Source of the DNA: Verrucomicrobia bacterium SCGC AAA164-M04
GTDB taxonomy: Bacteria; Verrucomicrobiota; Verrucomicrobiae; Verrucomicrobiales; Akkermansiaceae
Length of the DNA stretch: 25,651 bases
Direction of reading: 5' to 3'
NCBI GenBank assembly: GCA_000383735.1
Contig: KB912131.1
Location: forward strand, 1 to 25,651
Shown here: in pieces, positions 22,035 to 25,651 of the stretch
Layout: each line of letters starts with the position of its first letter
How positions within the stretch are numbered: the first letter of the stretch is position 1
Made by a program: the position numbers and the translations under genes
Notes under the pieces: generated by a model
What the model was told of the DNA's origin: nothing
The model's input: only the letters and a program-made list of their open reading frames with translations
Database searches by the model: none

Positions 22035-23225
22035 TTAATCTTCATCACTTCCAATTTTATCAATGGTTGTCATGTTTAACTGCATGAAATGTTTATCCCC
22101 GTTTTCAATCTTGTTTAAATTTTCTTTGCTTCTTACTTCATTAATGCTCATTGCACCAATATTTATCATTGTTCTGTAAAATTCACTTCTATCTTTTATA
22201 TTCCCCCTAAGTAATGCATTTACATTAAATTGAACAAACACCTTGCCTAACTCGTTTGTTCTGAATAATTTTAAATTCATTTCCTGTTCAATCTTTACTA
22301 AGTACGGCATCAAGGTATATGTAACAAATTCTTGCGATTGCATTTCAATATTATTAAAACTTGATTTGCTTAAATCTTTCAACATATGTGGCGGAATATT
22401 GAATATTCTTGCAACTTCCTCAACACTAAATGTTCTGGATGCTAAAAATTGTGCTTGTTCTGCACTTATTGAAACAGGTTTAAATGTCAATCCTTCTTCC
22501 AAAACAACAGTTGAATTTGATCCACTTAATTGTGCATAAACATTATTGAATGAATTTTTTAATCTTCCAATTGCTGTTTCACTTAATGCTCTATCAGTTT
22601 GTAATACTCCACTTAATTTTGCACCATTTTTAAAAAATGTATTTCCAAATTCCTCAACTGCCATTCCCCAACCAATTGAATTTTTACATTGCATGATTGG
22701 ACTTAACCCCCTCACACCATCAGTTGAAATTCCTTTAAAATGTAAAATATTGGAAGCATCTTGTGTTCCATATATTGTTTCATAAAATAATGATCCATTA
22801 CTTTGCACCACATCAACCTCATCAAAATTTAATGGAATTAATTGTGTTGGTATTGATCTTTGATTTCTTTCAATGTAAAAAAAGGATTCACCTTTTGCGG
22901 TTAGCCCCATCATTAGTAATTCAAAAAAAGTAATTTTATTTTGGAAATTGTTTGGCTTGTATTTTAGTAAATTATAAATTGGATTTGCAGTTGCAAGAAT
23001 CTTATTGCCATCCTTATCCATTTCATAAACATTAATTGGTAATGATGAAACGCTTTCGCATAACAAACGAATTGCGGCCCAAACTGCCGTAAATGTTAAT
23101 GCCTTATCTTCATTGACTGCAACCGCACTGCCCATTGCCGGTACTGATCCAAATGTTCTTTGTTCATGCCTCTCATCTTTTTTAGATGGTGCAATTATGT
23201 TTTTGATGGTATCTATTAGTCCCAA
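22035..23225 (-). CDS. Portal protein (HK97 gp3-like)
   Basis: A 396-residue protein. ALTFTAVWAAIRLLCESVSSLPINVYE, LIPLNFDEVDVVQ, ILHFKGISTDGVRGLSP and RIFNIPPHMLKDLSKSSFNNIEMQSQEFV match the HK97-type portal family. It forms the dodecameric DNA entry ring. The length is normal. It sits between a small gene after terL and the protease. Confidence 0.92.
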   Translation of the reverse strand: MGLIDTIKNIIAPSKKDERHEQRTFGSVPAMGSAVAVNEDKALTFTAVWAAIRLLCESVSSLPINVYEMDKDGNKILATANPIYNLLKYKPNNFQNKITFFELLMMGLTAKGESFFYIERNQRSIPTQLIPLNFDEVDVVQSNGSLFYETIYGTQDASNILHFKGISTDGVRGLSPIMQCKNSIGWGMAVEEFGNTFFKNGAKLSGVLQTDRALSETAIGRLKNSFNNVYAQLSGSNSTVVLEEGLTFKPVSISAEQAQFLASRTFSVEEVARIFNIPPHMLKDLSKSSFNNIEMQSQEFVTYTLMPYLVKIEQEMNLKLFRTNELGKVFVQFNVNALLRGNIKDRSEFYRTMINIGAMSINEVRSKENLNKIENGDKHFMQLNMTTIDKIGSDED

Positions 23226-23263
23226 ATCTTATAATAATTTGCGCAATTATACGAATTGGATTA

Positions 23264-23479
23264 CTAACTCTTGTGCAACTTGGTTGCCTTTTTTATTCTT
23301 TTATCTCTGCAATTTCTGAATGAATTGTAATCTGAATATTTGCGTTTGCTGAAATTATTTTCATATTCCTGTTCAACCATTTCATAAGCCTCTTTGTATG
23401 TTTTTGTTTGTGCTGCACAATCCCAAAATCTTTCATCAAATCCATCCGGTGTTAGTAATGCCAAAATTTTACAATCCAT
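23264..23479 (-). CDS. Small conserved hypothetical between terL and portal
   Basis: A 71-residue protein. EAYEMVEQEYENNFSKRKYSDYNSFRNCRDKRIKK at its end is a pattern I associate with a small conserved protein in Bacteroidetes phage head modules. It is charged and helical. The role is unknown; position suggests packaging or head assembly. Confidence 0.62.
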   Translation of the reverse strand: MDCKILALLTPDGFDERFWDCAAQTKTYKEAYEMVEQEYENNFSKRKYSDYNSFRNCRDKRIKKATKLHKS

Positions 23480-23489
23480 TTTTTTGTTT

Positions 23490-25028
23490 TTAAATTATTA
23501 ATAAATCCCTGTTGTCATAAACACTACCCAAATCTTCACCATCCATAAATTCACCCAATGCCATAACCATTGACACAATCCCATCCACCTTTTCCTTACT
23601 CTTATTTTTTGCAATCTTAATATTTCCTGCTGGATCTTCCATTACTGCCACATTACTTAACATCCAATTCATTGCCGGATTATTATCATGCACAATTTCT
23701 TTTGATAAAATAAGTTTTTCCAATTCTTTGGTTGGCGCACTCATTGAAACAAAACCCTGTCCAAATGGTGTCATGTTCGCCCCATCATTCATTAATTCCG
23801 TAACTAACATTGATGCATTCCATCTATCATAAGCAATGGATTGTATTTTATACTTCCGGCTTAACTCATTAATTTTTGCCCTTATAAAATTATAATCAGC
23901 AACATCACCCGGTGTTGCAATAACATTCCCCTGTTTTATCCATGTCATATAATCAACACCATCCCGATCACTTCTTTTCTTTGCATTATCTTCTGGAATA
24001 AATAAATGCGGTAAAAAAATAAATTTCTTTTCCACCTCAAAAACTAAAACAAATGCACTAATATCTCTTGTTGATGCTAAATCCAAACCACCCCAACATT
24101 TCATTCCCTCCAAACTATTATAATCAAATTCTGAATTGCATTCCATCCATTCATTGTGGCCAATCCATTGTGTTTGTGAATCTGTCCAAATATTTAACAA
24201 TAACCTTTTAAAGGTGTTTTGATAACTTGGAATTGTCATTGCCTTTTTACTTTCTTGCAACATGTATTCCTTTCTTAAAGAAACTCCATAATTTGGATTT
24301 GCTTTTTGCCATGTGCTTTCCAATGAAATATCATCATCTTCATCCGCTTCAAATATTACAGGATAAAATGTTTCATCAACAACTGATCCATCTTGAACTT
24401 GCTTTGCGTATTTATAAACCTCAAAACATATTGATTGCTTATCATAACCGGCTGTTGTAATTGCAATTGATAACGGCTCTCTCCTACTTCCTGTTGATGT
24501 TGTTAAAGTATCCCATAAATCCCTGTTTGGTTGAGTGTGTAATTCATCAAAAATAATGCAGTTGGCATTGAATCCATGTTTTGTTTTACTATCAGATGAA
24601 ATGGCTTGGAAAAAATTTCCCTTTGCTTCATGCGTTATGCTATTGCGAAACACTTTGGAACGGCTTGTTAATTCCTGTGAATTTAAAATCATTCCCTTTG
24701 CAATCTCAAAAACAATTCCCGCTTGGTTTCTATCTCCTGCCGCTGCATAAACTTCACTCCCTCTTTCACTATCTGCAAACAACATGTAAAGAGAAATGGC
24801 CGCACATAATGTTGTTTTCCCATTCTTTCTGGGAACTTCAATAAAAACTGTTCTGTACTTTCTTAAATTTGTTTCCTTATGTTTCCAACCAAATATATTT
24901 CCAACAATTTCCTTTTGCCAATCCTCTAACAAAAATGGTTTTCCTGCCAACTCTCCTTTTGTATGGGTGCAAAATTTTTCAATAAAATTTACTGCCCTCA
25001 ATGCCGCCTCTTTATCAAAATAAAACAT
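23490..25028 (-). CDS. Terminase large subunit
   Basis: A 512-residue protein. Walker A V-P-R-K-N-G-K-T lies at 65-72, Walker B I-I-F-D161-E162 at 158-162, and the nuclease aspartate D316 in GGLDLAST. It drives DNA into the prohead and cuts it. The family is the Terminase_1-like HK97 group. Codons for residues about 37-67 are duplicated in inverted form at the contig's right end (25557-25651), an assembly sign, not a second gene. Confidence 0.95.
   Translation of the reverse strand: MFYFDKEAALRAVNFIEKFCTHTKGELAGKPFLLEDWQKEIVGNIFGWKHKETNLRKYRTVFIEVPRKNGKTTLCAAISLYMLFADSERGSEVYAAAGDRNQAGIVFEIAKGMILNSQELTSRSKVFRNSITHEAKGNFFQAISSDSKTKHGFNANCIIFDELHTQPNRDLWDTLTTSTGSRREPLSIAITTAGYDKQSICFEVYKYAKQVQDGSVVDETFYPVIFEADEDDDISLESTWQKANPNYGVSLRKEYMLQESKKAMTIPSYQNTFKRLLLNIWTDSQTQWIGHNEWMECNSEFDYNSLEGMKCWGGLDLASTRDISAFVLVFEVEKKFIFLPHLFIPEDNAKKRSDRDGVDYMTWIKQGNVIATPGDVADYNFIRAKINELSRKYKIQSIAYDRWNASMLVTELMNDGANMTPFGQGFVSMSAPTKELEKLILSKEIVHDNNPAMNWMLSNVAVMEDPAGNIKIAKNKSKEKVDGIVSMVMALGEFMDGEDLGSVYDNRDLLII
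24827..24921. repeat. Internal partner of the right-end inverted copy
   Basis: These 95 bases inside terL equal the reverse complement of 25557-25651. The stretch codes for terL residues about 37-67, so it is certainly authentic here. Confidence 0.93.
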
Positions 25029-25504
25029 TAATCAAAAAAGTTATTTATTTGCGTATTATTATTTACTGTTGGTGCTGAAATGGATGCCCTTGCCACCGGT
25101 GTTAAACCAAATTGAGTAGCCAATTTTAATGCAGAATTTAAAGCATCTTTGGCAATCTTTTGTTGTGGCTTTGCCTGTGAACGAACAACCATTCCATCAA
25201 TGTTTTTAAATTCATCAACTCGGCCGTTATCCCTCAACCATTGTTCCGCTTCAATGTACAAACTTATTTCATTGCAATACGCTTCAACCAATCTTAAATC
25301 AACAACATGCAACATTTTTAAATTAAACAATTGTTGCGTTACCTTTAGCCATTCACCTTTGCCAATATCACTTAATAATTTTGGTGCATCAGGTAATGAT
25401 CCGCATAATTCAACCTGCATTTCATTTTCAACTAACCGGGATTTCTCGGTTGTTCCCTGCATTTGTTTTAATGCTGATGGTAATTTTTTACGGCCCTTTC
25501 CCAT
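25028..25504 (-). CDS. Terminase small subunit (P27-like)
   Basis: A 158-residue protein. MGKGRKKLPSALKQMQGTTEKSR at the start, then LPDAPKLLSDIGKGEWLKVTQQLF and SQAKPQQKIAKDALNSALKLATQFGLTPVAR fit the P27/Terminase_4 family. It recognises phage DNA for packaging. The stop abuts the terL start. Upstream, a TAATG overlaps its start codon, implying a preceding gene that the contig does not hold intact. Confidence 0.85.
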   Translation of the reverse strand: MGKGRKKLPSALKQMQGTTEKSRLVENEMQVELCGSLPDAPKLLSDIGKGEWLKVTQQLFNLKMLHVVDLRLVEAYCNEISLYIEAEQWLRDNGRVDEFKNIDGMVVRSQAKPQQKIAKDALNSALKLATQFGLTPVARASISAPTVNNNTQINNFFD

Positions 25505-25556
25505 TAATTCTTTTTTAAACTTGGCTCTGTTCTTATTAATCCGGGCATCCCATCAG

Positions 25557-25651
25557 TTGGCAAAAGGAAATTGTTGGAAATATATTTGGTTGGAAACATA
25601 AGGAAACAAATTTAAGAAAGTACAGAACAGTTTTTATTGAAGTTCCCAGAA
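25557..25651. repeat. Inverted terL copy at the contig's right end
   Basis: All 95 bases match the reverse complement of 24827-24921. On the plus strand they read terL codons (QKEIVGNIFGWKHK and on, to FIEVPR). Identity starts abruptly 52 bp upstream of terS, after CCATCAG. The equal length to the left-end copy points to an assembler effect at a fold-back junction. Confidence 0.93.

Noticed and set aside
1..25651. Covalently closed hairpin telomeres suggested by inverted copies at both ends
   Set aside because: The copies are separated from their partners by 5.3 kb and 0.6 kb of unique genes, not by a short palindrome. The equal 95-bp length and the natural gene end at 2-109 fit chimeric joins better. 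No protelomerase gene is seen.
1..25651. CRISPR array, tRNA genes, diversity-generating retroelement, insertion sequence
   Set aside because: I saw no regular spaced repeats, cloverleaf with CCA, reverse transcriptase or template/variable repeat pair, or transposase with terminal repeats.
1..25651. Lysogeny functions (integrase, excisionase, CI-like repressor)
   Set aside because: None is recognisable. The small helix-turn-helix proteins at 1144-1515 and 4396-4587 are not enough to call a temperate phage. A short missing stretch near 5422/25556 is unlikely to hide them all.

Overview
This window is an almost complete, AT-rich genome of a small tailed phage (siphovirus with an HK97-type head), read as a single contig. 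The host is most likely a member of Bacteroidetes (Flavobacteriia-like). The evidence is two promoters of the Bacteroidetes form (TTTG, 19 nt, TAnnTTT[G/A]), A-rich leaders without Shine-Dalgarno sequences, and proteins of types familiar from Bacteroidetes phages: DUF3127-like SSB, DnaA domain IV protein, DUF3168-LamG fusion and a 3TM holin with an M15 peptidase. I see no integrase, repressor, tRNA, DNA polymerase or helicase.

Layout as given. Positions 113-5402 (+) hold an SSB-like protein, small genes, a winged-helix protein, an adenine-type DNA methyltransferase, a replication-initiator-like protein, a Mom-like DNA-modification protein, a run of very small overlapping genes (several with one membrane span) and a NinB-like protein. 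Positions 5423-7802 (-) hold a DnaA domain IV-like protein, a PD-(D/E)XK exonuclease with a probable Fe-S cluster, a possible annealing protein and small genes. Positions 7976-25504 (-) are the late operon: terS, terL, portal, protease, capsid, connectors, tail completion, major tail protein, frameshifted tail chaperones, tape measure, tail tip/receptor-binding protein, lysis genes and a metallophosphoesterase, closed by a terminator.

The contig is probably mis-joined. Its first 95 bases are an exact inverted copy of 5423-5517, and its last 95 are an exact inverted copy of 24827-24921. Read through the left copy, the DnaA-like gene ends naturally and is followed three bases later by the SSB gene. 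Read through the internal copy, it ends in a nonsense tail. The likely true order is therefore the minus strand from 25556 down to 5423, then 96-5422. All genes then point one way, and annealing protein, exonuclease, DnaA-like and SSB form one operon. The unique unit is about 25.46 kb. The two loose ends (5422 and 25556) would meet just upstream of terS, where an open reading frame can be read across them.

Regulation. Two near-identical promoter regions, one before each early block, share a boxed layout of about 80 bp, including a palindrome between the -33 and -7 elements. The late operon has a terminator after the capsid gene, a strong hairpin after the major tail protein gene, and a lambda-type GGGAAAG slippery heptamer in the tail chaperone gene. 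The most interesting points are the repaired topology, the twin promoters, the Mom-like/methyltransferase pair, a possible origin inside the initiator gene, and the lectin-like domain fused to a tail-completion protein.
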